Source: Polyangium jinanense (GTDB taxonomy: Bacteria; Myxococcota; Polyangia; Polyangiales; Polyangiaceae). Taken from it: a stretch of DNA of 64,000 nucleotides. Positions 37,501 through 45,630 of the stretch are shown here, piece by piece. Under the pieces are notes generated by a model. It did no database searches and was not told the DNA's origin. It was given only the letters and a program-made list of their open reading frames with translations. The stretch lies in assembly GCF_028435365.1 (NCBI RefSeq), contig NZ_JAGTJJ010000003.1, positions 62,001-126,000 on the forward strand. Direction: 5' to 3'. Positions within the stretch are counted from its first letter, which is position 1. Each line of letters opens with the position of its first letter. The position numbers and the translations under genes were made by a program.

Positions 37501-40500
37501 GCGGCCTCACCTATTTCGTCACGACGCGGAGGACGGAGAAGCGCCGCGAGCAGGACGGCGACCTCCTCGAACGCACGTTTACCGTCGTCGATGACGTCGA
37601 CACGTTCGGGAACGTGCTCGAGATGCGATCGTTTACCGATGGCGTCGACCTCCTGAACAAGACGACGCGCACGGTGACGAATGATCCCGCGCTGTGGCTG
37701 CTCGGCCTCGTGGAGAAGGAGAAGACGTGCAGCTCGGCGCTTGGCGAGACCCAGTGTCGGGAGATCGAGCAGGCGTTCGACCTCCGGGGCGCGCTTTGGC
37801 GGAGCACGCGCGCGTCGAACGACCCCGCCGCGCGGCGCGTGGTACACTTTCTGCGCGATGACTTCGGGAACGTCACGAGCGTGCTCGCGGACGATGCCTT
37901 CGGGCATCACCGGGAGGCATGCGTGACGTACGAGCCCTCGGGTACGTACCCGTGGGCGATGCGGAATGCTGCGGGGCACACGTCGTATCACGTGTTCGAC
38001 ACGGGTCTCGGCGTGGAGCTCTCGATGCGCGATCCGAACGCGCTCGTCACGAAATGGCGCGTGGACGGGTTCGGCCGCGTCGTCGAGGAGCACAGGCCGG
38101 ATGGGGTCGTCAGCACGCGGAGCTTGACGCGCGCCAAGGATGGCGGGCCGCTCGCGAATGAATGGGCGCTGCACGTGCACGAGGCGACGCCGGGGCACGG
38201 CGCGCGGGAGACGGTGCTCGATTCGCTCGGGCGCCCGGTGCGGCAGCGATCGAAGGGGCCGGATGTGCTCATGTCCGGGATCTCGGAGTTCGGGGTCGGG
38301 AAGTGGATCGTTGCGGAGAGGTCGTACGATTTCCACGGGCGAATGGTGTGGGAGAGCAATCCGCACATCGAGGGCGACTCTCCGGCGGCCGGGCTCGGCA
38401 CGACGTGGGAGTACGACAACGCCGGGCGCGTGATCTCCACGAAGGCGCCCTGGGGCGCGATTTCGAAGCATACGTACGACCAGGACCAGGTCTTCACACA
38501 GGAGAGCAACCCCGATGGGGGCGTCCTGACGAAGAGGACCCTTCTCGACGCGCTCGGGAGGCCGCTCACCGTCGTTGACGCGAAGAGTGGCGAGACGACG
38601 TATACCTATGGGCCGTTCGGGCTCGTGCGCGGCGTCGAGCTGCCCGACGGGACGTCCCGGGAGACGGTACACGACGATTATGGCCGGGCCATCGAGGAGA
38701 CGGATCCGGACCGGGGCAAGACGACGTCCGTTTTTGATGGATTCGATCAGGTCACGGATCTCGTCGACGCGCTGGGGCGGCATTACAAGTTCGAGCACGA
38801 TGTGCTCGGCCGGCTCACGCGCCGCGAGCAGGGCGGCGGGGTCTCGACGTACGAGTTCGACATGGCGGACCATGGCGTCGGCTTCCCGTCGCGTGTGATC
38901 GGCGCGGACGGGCACCGGGTCGAATACAAGTACGATTCGCTCTCGCGGCCGTGGTATACGACGCTCCGGCTCGCGGATACACGCGCGTTCGCGGCGTGGC
39001 GCAGTTATGACACGTACGGTCGACTCTCGAAGATCGCGTATCCGGGCGCGGGTGGTTTCAGCGTCTTCCACGAGTACGACACGACAGGCACGCTGACGGC
39101 GGTTCGCCAAGGGGTCACGCGGGATCTCATCTGGCAGCTCGACATGGTCGACGGCGCGGGGCGCACCGTCATGGAGACGTTCGGGAACGGGGCGCTCACA
39201 GAGCGCGATGTTTCACCGCGGAGCGGCGCCGTGGAAAGCATCTTCACGCACCACGGCACGAACATGCTCCAGGGACTCGTGTATCGGCGCAACGTGCGGC
39301 TGAACGTCGATTCGAGGGAGGACAAGCGACAGCAGAAGATCGAGCGGTTCCAGCACGACGAGCTCGATCGGCTCACGTGCAGCCGGGTGGAGGACTGCGA
39401 AACCCCGCTCTCGTGCCTCGAATGGAGTGGGCCGTGCGATACGGTGATCGAGTATGACGCCGTCGGCGATATCACGTTCAAATCGGACGTCGGGAAATAC
39501 GAGTACGACCCCGCGCATCCGCACGCGGTGCAGTTCGCGGGGAGCGCGGCGTTCGCGAACGACGCCGTGGGCAATCAGATCACGCGGCCGGACGTGACCA
39601 TCACGTATACGGACTTCGACCTGCCGCGGTCGTACGTGCCAACGGCCGGCGGCCCCGCCACCACGTTCGAATACGACGGCCATGGGGCGCGGGTGCTCGG
39701 CCGGCGTGGGGAGCGGGAGACGATCTATTTCGGGGATCTCTTCGAGCAGGAGACGGGCCCCGAGGGGGTCGTCGAGCGATACTTCGTGAGCAATGGCGAG
39801 CGGGTGGTCGCGATCTTCGAGCGGCGCGGCGAGAACGAGGCGCGGCGGTTCGTGCACGTGGACCACCTCGGCTCGGTCGACGTGATCACGGACGAGGCCG
39901 GCGCGGAGGTGGATCGTCGGAGCTTCGACGCGTTCGGGGCGCCGCGGGATCCCGCGTGGGGTGGGAGTGCCGGGGCGTCTGCGAGCACGGGGATGCGGCG
40001 TGGGTTCACCTGGCACGAGCAAGACGAGGAGGTCGGGCTCGTCAATGCGAAGGGGAGGATCTACGACCCGAGGATCGGGAGGTTCTTGCAGACGGATCCC
40101 ATCGTCTCGGATGTGCTGTCCGGGCAGGCGTGGAATCCGTATTCGTACACGTTCAACAATCCGCTCGCGTACGTGGATCCGAGCGGGTATCAGTCCATTC
40201 TACTCGGCCCAGCGACGCAGCCCTCATTGCCCGGGGGTGTCCTCGACGTCCTCATCATCGGCCCGCCGCGGATACCGAAGGACCCGGAGGCGATGACCGG
40301 CATCGTGGCGGCGTTCCGCGCGCATCTGCCGGGCCCGCCGCCGGCGTCGTTGCCGGACTCGGCGGAGCCGGAGGCGAGCTTCAAGGAATTGCCCGCGGTG
40401 CAGTATGGCGGCGGCGTGGTGGCGGGGGCGATGATCGGCGCGGTGCCCGGCGGGAGTATCGGGGCGCAGATCGCGATCGATTCGGGCGCATTGGCGAAGG

Positions 40501-41051
40501 GGACGCCGGACGCGCGATTCGGGAAGGCGGTCGGGGAGATCGGCATCGGGCTCGTGCAGATGGTGCTCGGCGTGGGCGGGTCGTTCGTGGGTGGTGGGAT
40601 GAGCACCACGGGCGGGGGCGCGCTCGTCGGGGTGCCGATCGCGGTGGCGTCGGCCGGGCTGATCGTGAATGGGTATGCGGCGGTGGGGGTGGGGATTGAC
40701 GGGTTGACGCAGGCTTGGTCGGAGGGGTCGGGAGCGGGCTCTGGGGGGGCAGCGCCATCGACTCCGGCCGCAAAGGGTGGACTCACAGAAGCGGAGAGGG
40801 CCACTAGCGAGCTAGCGGACAAGTTGCAGTTCACCGGGACGACGGCCAAGCACATGGCAGAGGCTGGACGTCACGTTCCGCGCCATACGTTGGCGGAGGC
40901 GATTCAACACGGCACCCGGATGCCTGACCCGCAGGGCGCTTCCGGGGCGATCAAGATCCTCCAGCAGATCACCGTCAACGGCAAGTCGAGGACGCTCGAA
41001 ATCATCTATCGCGAAGCTGACAACACCATTCTGCACTTTCTCTACAAATGA
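34572..41051 (+). CDS. Secreted SpvB/RHS polymorphic toxin
   Basis: 2159 residues from ATG 34572 with GGAGG eight bases upstream; the frame is open further back into the repeat array but the signal peptide (AVLVLSLLLVLFPFARA) fixes the start. After it come an SpvB/TcaC-like N-terminal domain (LSLDGSFAVSATGSATHTIP), FG-GAP repeats (such as TLADVTGDGLPDIV, DYNGDGRIDLLID, DYNRDGRDDLFMP) and many YD/RHS repeats (YEYDNAGRVIS, FEHDVLGRLTR). The RHS core GRIYDPRIGRFLQTDPI lies near residue 1829 and the NPLAYVDPSGY boundary near 1863. A Gly-rich hydrophobic stretch leads to a tip of about 75 residues that holds the presumed toxin. The immunity gene overlaps by 4 bp. Such proteins form a cocoon around a C-terminal toxin used against competitors. 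Confidence 0.93.
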   Translation: MRWAVLVLSLLLVLFPFARASDEPMPSELPEPALACPTYAGHHAYPAMNPLAKAPAQGALSLDGSFAVSATGSATHTIPLIVPPGRSEPALSITYDSSVDIGLLGKGFSFQGLSMIHRCSANLAQDGAIRGVRLDLADHVCLDGLRLVQVGQGKDTIGAFAEYRTFPDTQTKIHGYGAPWKDGFDSIYFVAYRRDGRIVEYGKSNAARVVWRHGITRAWNIERERDRFGNTIRYHYTTDANAESGATRERVPDRITYAGHVDADGVETQGSREVQFRYTVNDGGAMFYEGERISRDKRLAGVDMFADGVKVRSYEFDYDQDPITDRSLLVKAEECAAGDLTQCKPAMRFGWSDGGAQGGFEASPLWPRVPTRSEDPQYSWTLADVTGDGLPDIVTSTTHPETGRNRWFVYESLGGGNIGVPVEWADLSYPTGFLGQWLISPLDYNGDGRIDLLIDQPTGVGWNFHHVLVSKPEPSPHFELVATKIMRQAHFLASEFTLESASGWTLADLDADGMLDFVGCDDERTWYGGVNYVEDNCLPGEDCEPSLAYWRAHLWRPGGFEEKERHIPALDGVSCWTMKRFFGAVDWDADGQTELVTVDTDGTWWVHRLDVPSLEWESRSTGLPMANALGVNVWDDPVAIMVSYPLTKVHAASMNAEWDGLRVLFPDVNADGYPDLLHVGNLGTNIVPFVYANHGRDEFEFFGGVYDPFPGADAYAFGYSPYARVFDYNRDGRDDLFMPAPGSCGDDPCYVVYESGKLGEQATITATSIRFENPYGETVPPQYLLRTIDLDGDQDTDIVYPSHDAQMVAYRNRAPRRLLTTLTTGRNPKDPGDTGFVPDVEITYGDLLDHGEPTYAPRSDPANGCTYPRVCVVGGAPIVSSYRMNNGKNEARRFEVEYRDGRAHRHGRGFLGFGERILRDLDTGTEIHERSDNVTFDSVRKTFPFAGMVIESETRISAAKEEVSTYLVEPEVIPTNGGLTYFVTTRRTEKRREQDGDLLERTFTVVDDVDTFGNVLEMRSFTDGVDLLNKTTRTVTNDPALWLLGLVEKEKTCSSALGETQCREIEQAFDLRGALWRSTRASNDPAARRVVHFLRDDFGNVTSVLADDAFGHHREACVTYEPSGTYPWAMRNAAGHTSYHVFDTGLGVELSMRDPNALVTKWRVDGFGRVVEEHRPDGVVSTRSLTRAKDGGPLANEWALHVHEATPGHGARETVLDSLGRPVRQRSKGPDVLMSGISEFGVGKWIVAERSYDFHGRMVWESNPHIEGDSPAAGLGTTWEYDNAGRVISTKAPWGAISKHTYDQDQVFTQESNPDGGVLTKRTLLDALGRPLTVVDAKSGETTYTYGPFGLVRGVELPDGTSRETVHDDYGRAIEETDPDRGKTTSVFDGFDQVTDLVDALGRHYKFEHDVLGRLTRREQGGGVSTYEFDMADHGVGFPSRVIGADGHRVEYKYDSLSRPWYTTLRLADTRAFAAWRSYDTYGRLSKIAYPGAGGFSVFHEYDTTGTLTAVRQGVTRDLIWQLDMVDGAGRTVMETFGNGALTERDVSPRSGAVESIFTHHGTNMLQGLVYRRNVRLNVDSREDKRQQKIERFQHDELDRLTCSRVEDCETPLSCLEWSGPCDTVIEYDAVGDITFKSDVGKYEYDPAHPHAVQFAGSAAFANDAVGNQITRPDVTITYTDFDLPRSYVPTAGGPATTFEYDGHGARVLGRRGERETIYFGDLFEQETGPEGVVERYFVSNGERVVAIFERRGENEARRFVHVDHLGSVDVITDEAGAEVDRRSFDAFGAPRDPAWGGSAGASASTGMRRGFTWHEQDEEVGLVNAKGRIYDPRIGRFLQTDPIVSDVLSGQAWNPYSYTFNNPLAYVDPSGYQSILLGPATQPSLPGGVLDVLIIGPPRIPKDPEAMTGIVAAFRAHLPGPPPASLPDSAEPEASFKELPAVQYGGGVVAGAMIGAVPGGSIGAQIAIDSGALAKGTPDARFGKAVGEIGIGLVQMVLGVGGSFVGGGMSTTGGGALVGVPIAVASAGLIVNGYAAVGVGIDGLTQAWSEGSGAGSGGAAPSTPAAKGGLTEAERATSELADKLQFTGTTAKHMAEAGRHVPRHTLAEAIQHGTRMPDPQGASGAIKILQQITVNGKSRTLEIIYREADNTILHFLYK

Positions 41052-41569
41052 ACCTCATGGTCGAGTTCCACCCTGAAGTCAGACTGGCAGCGCGAGCTGC
41101 GTACCGCCGAAGCGAGCTAGCCTTGGAGTACGCTCTAGAGCCAACGCCAGCCGCGCCCGAGCGTAGTGGTATCCAGGCTAACGTGGATGCCGCGCTCGGC
41201 ATTACCTCGCCGAAGTGGCTGGCCATCGCAGACACGCTCGTCATGGTGTTTTCGGGTCGCGATGCCTCTCTTACTGCGTTTGATGCGTACACGAACATCG
41301 ACCTCTGGACACGCACAACGGAGTTGGCCACGCCAGAGGTGGTCGGCGAGGGGACAGTGCGTCTCTCTCTACCGCCCTCCGACACGGACCGCATCGACAT
41401 GGGTGTCGTGCCTAGCTTCCAATACTCTGAGCGACAAGCTCGGCTTCGTATCGGCTTCGGGCGACAGCGACACGGAATTCGTCACTACGCGGTATCCGAT
41501 TGTTTGATCGTTGGCATCGACGATGACGGCCTTGCGACCCTGGAACTGAGTCATCTTCGAGTCGAGTAG
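41048..41569 (+). CDS. Probable immunity protein for the RHS toxin
   Basis: 173 residues, ATG 41048 within an ATGA overlap with the toxin gene, the classic toxin-immunity arrangement. No signal peptide or membrane segment is seen; the product looks like a soluble mixed alpha/beta protein. I do not recognise a named immunity family. The base composition is distinctly lower in G+C than the surroundings (two 60-base lines I counted were 58% and 53%), as is common for recently exchanged toxin tips and their immunity genes. Confidence 0.75.
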   Translation: MNLMVEFHPEVRLAARAAYRRSELALEYALEPTPAAPERSGIQANVDAALGITSPKWLAIADTLVMVFSGRDASLTAFDAYTNIDLWTRTTELATPEVVGEGTVRLSLPPSDTDRIDMGVVPSFQYSERQARLRIGFGRQRHGIRHYAVSDCLIVGIDDDGLATLELSHLRVE

Positions 41570-41593
41570 GCCTGGCTCGGAGAGCTCCACCGA

Positions 41594-41811
41594 ACCAGCT
41601 CGCCAGCATGGTCGCGCTCCTCGTCGACGCGACCTCTTGCTCCTCCTCTCCGACGTCGAGTGCCGAGGGCCGCCGCGTCCCGCTCGTCCGCAGCATCGCC
41701 GCCGAGGCGCGCCCGCTCGCGGGCGGCTCGACCTCGGGGGTCGGCACGGGCGGCATGACGAGCAACGTCGTCATCCATCGGGACGACCTCGTCGTGCTTC
41801 CGTCCGAATAG
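41594..41811 (+). pseudogene. proB: Decayed partial copy of proB
   Basis: Direct comparison with the intact gene shows 41594-41765 matching 32751-32935 with about six substitutions, one single-base loss and a 12-base loss. It then jumps to a perfect 33-base match (41770-41802 with 33341-33373), so about 400 bases of the PUA-coding part are missing. It keeps the two ends of the 3' half of proB, same strand, and cannot make an enzyme. It marks the far edge of the RHS block. Confidence 0.92.
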
Positions 41812-41854
41812 ACACCTGAGTTACAGTACTGGGACTATTTCGAAGTCCTGGCCG

Positions 41855-42994
41855 ATGTCCTTCTTCCGTCACCCTCCCTTGTGGTTCCCTGCGGTTTGGC
41901 TCGTCGCGCTCGCGGCGCCGGGGGTTTTTGCTCAGACTGCCGCCGAATCTGCACCTTCGGCGTCACCCCCCAGCTCCGGAACGTCATCCCCCAGCCCCGA
42001 GACGTCACCCCCCAGCTCCGAGACGTCATCCCCCGCGGGGACTCCGCCCGCGGCCGAGGGGACTCCGCCCGCGCCCTCGGCGACCCCGCCCGCGCCCATC
42101 GCCCCCACGCCCACGCCGGCCCCGGGGCTCTCGAAATTCCAGGTGCAATCGCATGCTTACAGCGGCCTGCGCTGGGTGGGGTACACCGTGGGCGCCAGCA
42201 TCCGCGGCGGCGGCGGCTTGTACGGCTCCTCGCTCGGCCAGGGCAACCCGCTCGTCACCGGCTACCGGTTCGTCGAGCGTGGCGGCTTCATCTCTGGCCT
42301 CGTGGTCGGCGGCATCTTCTACCTGCTCGGCGCGACCGTCGCGAGCATGCCCGACTCCGCCAGCATGACGACCACCACCGACACCCGCACGAACCAGTAC
42401 GGCCAGCGCGAAGTCGTCACCACGAATCACTACACCGCGACCTACGATCGGAGCCCCGAGGCACGGCAGGCCGCGCTCGACGCCGCCGAAGCGAGCGCCA
42501 AGGGCCTCGTTGCTTATCGCCAGCAATCCTTCGAGCTCGACGTCTACACCCGCGACTGGTTCGGCTCGCAGCTCGGCGACGCCCGCGGCTACCGGATGAA
42601 CTTCCTCTTCACCGTGTACACGGCCAAGCGCTTCATCATCGAGGGGGGCTTCGGCTTCGGTGACGTGAGCGCGATCATCCCGGGCAAGGACATCCTCGTC
42701 GAGGAGAAATTCATCGGCATTCCGATCCGGTTCATCGTCCCCTGGGGCCCGCTGTATGCGCAGGCCGCGCTCGATTTGAACTTCCGCGGCCTCGATTTCG
42801 GAGCGCTCTCGGAGGAGGGCGAGGTACGCAACGTCGACGGCCGGTCCATGACCGTCGACCCGGTGCGCCCCATTCCGCTGACCCTCTCGGTGCACGCGAT
42901 GCTTTGGCGGCTCAACCTGTCGGTCGGCGTCGAGACGGCGCGACCGTGGACGGGCCAGTTCGGGTATGTCGCGACGGCGGGGGCGAGGTTTTAG
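41855..42994 (+). CDS. Exported Ser/Pro-rich-linker outer-membrane-like protein
   Basis: 379 residues from ATG 41855. The signal peptide ends near GVFAQ. Residues 30-90 are a Pro/Ser/Thr/Ala repeat (SPPSSETSSP-type units) coded by a short tandem DNA repeat. The rest alternates aromatic and polar residues, contains one hydrophobic Gly-rich segment (FISGLVVGGIFYLLGATVA), and ends in VATAGARF, a terminal Phe as in outer membrane barrels. No family recognised. It is followed after two bases by another exported protein. Confidence 0.75.
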   Translation: MSFFRHPPLWFPAVWLVALAAPGVFAQTAAESAPSASPPSSGTSSPSPETSPPSSETSSPAGTPPAAEGTPPAPSATPPAPIAPTPTPAPGLSKFQVQSHAYSGLRWVGYTVGASIRGGGGLYGSSLGQGNPLVTGYRFVERGGFISGLVVGGIFYLLGATVASMPDSASMTTTTDTRTNQYGQREVVTTNHYTATYDRSPEARQAALDAAEASAKGLVAYRQQSFELDVYTRDWFGSQLGDARGYRMNFLFTVYTAKRFIIEGGFGFGDVSAIIPGKDILVEEKFIGIPIRFIVPWGPLYAQAALDLNFRGLDFGALSEEGEVRNVDGRSMTVDPVRPIPLTLSVHAMLWRLNLSVGVETARPWTGQFGYVATAGARF

Positions 42995-42996
42995 CC

Positions 42997-43779
42997 ATGG
43001 GACTCCGCATGCGACCGCTCGCCGCCGCCTCGATTCTCTTCGCGGCCCTTTCCTTCGCGCCCGACGCGGCGCGCGCCGACGACTGGAGCCCGCGGGACGA
43101 GTATTCGAGCGACGATCTCGCCTCGCAGCGCTACGGCCTGGGCACGACCCATTTCGCGAGCGTGGGCATCGTCTACATGCCCGGCTCCATCGTCGATTTC
43201 GAGGAAGACGAGCAGAACCCGCCGATCTCGGGCACCGGGTCTTTCACGGTGGCGGCGGCCGTCCTCCCGCTCCCCACGCTCTTCGGAGGCATGGGCGGCA
43301 TGGAGGCGGATTTCTCCATTGGCTTTCCGGCCTTCAAGTCGTACTTCGGCGGCTTCGGCGCGAACCTCGGCCTCGTCGTGCAGCCGATCTCGTTCCAGCA
43401 CCTGCGCGTGAGCCTCGCCGTGGGCGGCGGCTTCAATGCTCACGGCTATGGCTACGTGAAGCCGCGCATCGCCTTCACGATCGTGCCCGGCTACGTCGAC
43501 GCCGAGGCCACGTACCGCTGGATCCCCGAGACCGCGAGCAACATCTTCGGCGGCCGGGAGGATGGGCTCGAGGACGAGGGTTTTGGCGAGCACAAGCTGC
43601 GCGCGTCCTTGTTCGTCTCGTTTCGACCGAAGACGGGCAACCTCGAAGAAGATTTCGGCAAGGTCGGCGTGCACCTCTTCTACGAATACACCCGCGTCAG
43701 CGGCGATGAAGAGGAGCTCGCCCGCGTCCGCATCCGCCCCGGCGACTACATGAGCTTCGGCCTCGCCGCCGCCCTCTGA
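42997..43779 (+). CDS. Exported beta-barrel-like protein
   Basis: 260 residues from ATG 42997, two bases after the previous stop, so probably in one operon with it. Signal peptide through AARADD. The body is Gly/aromatic-rich with regularly spaced strands (FSIGFPAFKSYFGGFGANL, HLRVSLAVGGGFNAHGYGY, LRASLFVSFRP) and ends in FGLAAAL. The pattern fits an outer membrane barrel of about twelve strands; function unknown. Confidence 0.75.
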   Translation: MGLRMRPLAAASILFAALSFAPDAARADDWSPRDEYSSDDLASQRYGLGTTHFASVGIVYMPGSIVDFEEDEQNPPISGTGSFTVAAAVLPLPTLFGGMGGMEADFSIGFPAFKSYFGGFGANLGLVVQPISFQHLRVSLAVGGGFNAHGYGYVKPRIAFTIVPGYVDAEATYRWIPETASNIFGGREDGLEDEGFGEHKLRASLFVSFRPKTGNLEEDFGKVGVHLFYEYTRVSGDEEELARVRIRPGDYMSFGLAAAL

Positions 43780-43857
43780 GCCGACGGCGCCCCGGACATC
43801 CGCCACGCATCGTTCGAAATCCGGGAACCCACCGCCAGGAGCGCTGTCGGTCACACC

Positions 43858-44400
43858 ATGCGCTCGGGCCTCCTCTTCACGAACGGCATCCTCCTCGCGG
43901 GCATCTTTGCGGTCCTGACCATCGGCCCCGGGACCCAGTCGAAGCGCCTCCTGCCCGCCGACTCCACCCAGGCCACCGAGACCCCCGTCGACATGGCCGC
44001 CCTCGAATCGGCCGCTGCGCTCGCGCCCACCGTCGATTCCGTCGTGGCCCTCGCCTCGGCGTACGTCGACCGCGGCCAGCCTGGCCTCGCGAGCGCCGTC
44101 ATCGAAAAGGCCCCCCGCGCCATTCAGCTCGATCCCCGCGTCGCCGACGTCGCCGCCCGCGCCCTCTTCCACCGCGGGCGGGCGCGCCAGGCCCTCGCGA
44201 CCGTCGAGGACGCGCTCGACGCCTGCGACGCCGAGGCCGTCGCGTGCCGCTCCTGGCAGGTCGCCAAGGCCCGGCGCCAGGCCGCGTTCCTCCACGAGGT
44301 CGTGGCCGCGGGCATCGACGACCCCATGACGGACCCCGCCGCCGTCCGGGCTGCCTACGAGCGTTCGACGCAGAAGGTCGGTCTTATCGCAATGCGTTAA
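43858..44400 (+). CDS. Small helical TPR-like exported or membrane-anchored protein
   Basis: 180 residues from ATG 43858. One N-terminal hydrophobic segment (LLFTNGILLAGIFAVLTI) probably anchors it. The remainder is helical and resembles tetratricopeptide-like pairs (SVVALASAYVDRGQPGLASAVI and ALFHRGRARQALATVEDAL). No enzyme motif is seen. It probably acts as a scaffold; partner unknown. Confidence 0.65.
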   Translation: MRSGLLFTNGILLAGIFAVLTIGPGTQSKRLLPADSTQATETPVDMAALESAAALAPTVDSVVALASAYVDRGQPGLASAVIEKAPRAIQLDPRVADVAARALFHRGRARQALATVEDALDACDAEAVACRSWQVAKARRQAAFLHEVVAAGIDDPMTDPAAVRAAYERSTQKVGLIAMR

Positions 44401-44571
44401 CGCCGCCGGGGGGTGTCCGCGTCACGTGACGTAAGACGCACCCAAGGAAAATCTGGCAGCGTTGTCGGATGCCCCATCGGCGCTGCCATGTCACGATTCT
44501 TCTTTTGGTTCGTCTCAGGGAGCGATGTTCGTGAGCCTTCGTCGCTGCGTACTCGGGAGGCGATTGCCAGC

Positions 44572-45456
44572 GTGTTGAACCGACGCGAACCCCGGTCCTC
44601 CCCACCTTCCTCGCTCGGCGCCCGCCTTTCGAGTGGTCTGCCCTGGGCGACGGTCTTCGTGTCCACCTCTCTCCTCGTCGGCTGCAGCCAGCCCACCAAG
44701 CGCCCGATTGCGACCCCCGCGTCGCACCGTCAGGCCGAGGAGCGTCCCTTCATCTTCCAGCCGCCCGTCGATCTCGACGTCGAGAACAAGATCAACGCGG
44801 TCGTGCGCATCGTGGGCGACGTGACGTGCACCGGCACGCTCATCGCCGAGGACCTCGTGCTCACGGCGCACCACTGCGTCTCGGAGCGCGACGCGGACGG
44901 GCAGGTGCAAAACCGCGACAAGGATCCGGAGAGCCTCACCATCGAGCTCGGCGGCGACGACCTGCCCTGGGGCGAGGTGAAGGTGCGCGCGATCGTGAGC
45001 CCGGATTGCGGCTACGTGTCCGGCGAAGGCGACATCGCGATCCTCGTGCTCTCGCGCAAGCTCGTCGGTGTCCCCACGCTGAGCCCGCGCATCGAGGAGG
45101 CGCCCGCGGCAAACGAGTCGATTTACCCGATCGGGTTCGGCAGGTGCGCGCTCTCGCGCACGCCCATCCACCGCATCGAGCGCGTCGGCGGGCCGATCGG
45201 CAAGGTGCGCAGCGGCGACTTCATCGCGGTCGCCTCGGTTTGCCCCGGCGATTCGGGCGGACCGGCGTACAGCCCGAAGCGGCAAGACGTGGTCGGCGTG
45301 GTCTCGGCCTCGGTGATGGATGGCGACGACGCCACGGCGGCGCCCTCGATCTTCGTGCGTCTCGACGCATGGCGCGAGCTCTTCAGCGCGGCCAAGGAGA
45401 TCGCGAACGGGACGAGCCCGAGCGAGCTGCCCCCGTTCCGGAGCTGCCAGCGCTGA
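44572..45456 (+). CDS. S1-family (trypsin-like) lipoprotein protease
   Basis: 294 residues from GTG 44572, chosen for the GGGAGG site 11 bases upstream; the frame is open back to 44413. The signal peptide ends in SLLVGC with Cys38 as the lipid site. The catalytic triad is His in LTAHHCVS, Asp in EGDIAILVL and Ser in CPGDSGGPA. A GTLIAEDLVLTAHHC motif and the conserved core are all family-typical. As a lipoprotein it should act in the periplasm or on the outer surface. A large palindrome starts at its stop codon. Confidence 0.88.
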   Translation: MLNRREPRSSPPSSLGARLSSGLPWATVFVSTSLLVGCSQPTKRPIATPASHRQAEERPFIFQPPVDLDVENKINAVVRIVGDVTCTGTLIAEDLVLTAHHCVSERDADGQVQNRDKDPESLTIELGGDDLPWGEVKVRAIVSPDCGYVSGEGDIAILVLSRKLVGVPTLSPRIEEAPAANESIYPIGFGRCALSRTPIHRIERVGGPIGKVRSGDFIAVASVCPGDSGGPAYSPKRQDVVGVVSASVMDGDDATAAPSIFVRLDAWRELFSAAKEIANGTSPSELPPFRSCQR

Positions 45457-45576
45457 GGGTGCATCGCAGGCTGCTGCGCGGCTCGATGCGTCGGTCGACC
45501 TCGCTCGACGTACGGAGTACGCCTCGCTCGGCCTCCCTAGCCTCGAGCCGCTCGCGACGCCTGCGATACACCCTCA
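45454..45576. repeat. 123-bp imperfect palindrome
   Basis: Outer arms 45454-45471 and 45559-45576 are complementary at 17 of 18 positions (TGAGGGTG-ATCGCAGGC against GCCTGCGAT-CACCCTCA). Inner arms share GCGGCTCGA and the centre folds as CGTAC-GGA-GTACG (about 45509-45521). The left arm begins with the TGA stop of the protease gene. It could be a long mRNA hairpin, a terminator, or a dispersed palindromic repeat. Confidence 0.7.
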
Positions 45577-45630
45577 GAGGCGCCGGATGCTCGCCCGCCG
45601 GGGCGCGCTTGCGATACGATCCGCGCTTCG

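Noticed and set aside
36075..39110. 1011-codon minus-strand frame opposite the RHS gene
   Set aside because: It is the mirror of a strongly supported RHS coding frame with G+C-biased third positions; its product has a shadow-like Arg/Pro/His composition.
41551..41811. Separate small gene between the immunity gene and 41855
   Set aside because: The sequence aligns base for base with proB and is a decayed copy, not an independent gene.
44420..44431. Palindrome CGTCACGTGACG upstream of the S1 protease
   Set aside because: It is 140 bp from the start and a similar GTCACGTGAC occurs by chance over the start codon at 51048-51057; short G+C-rich palindromes are common here.
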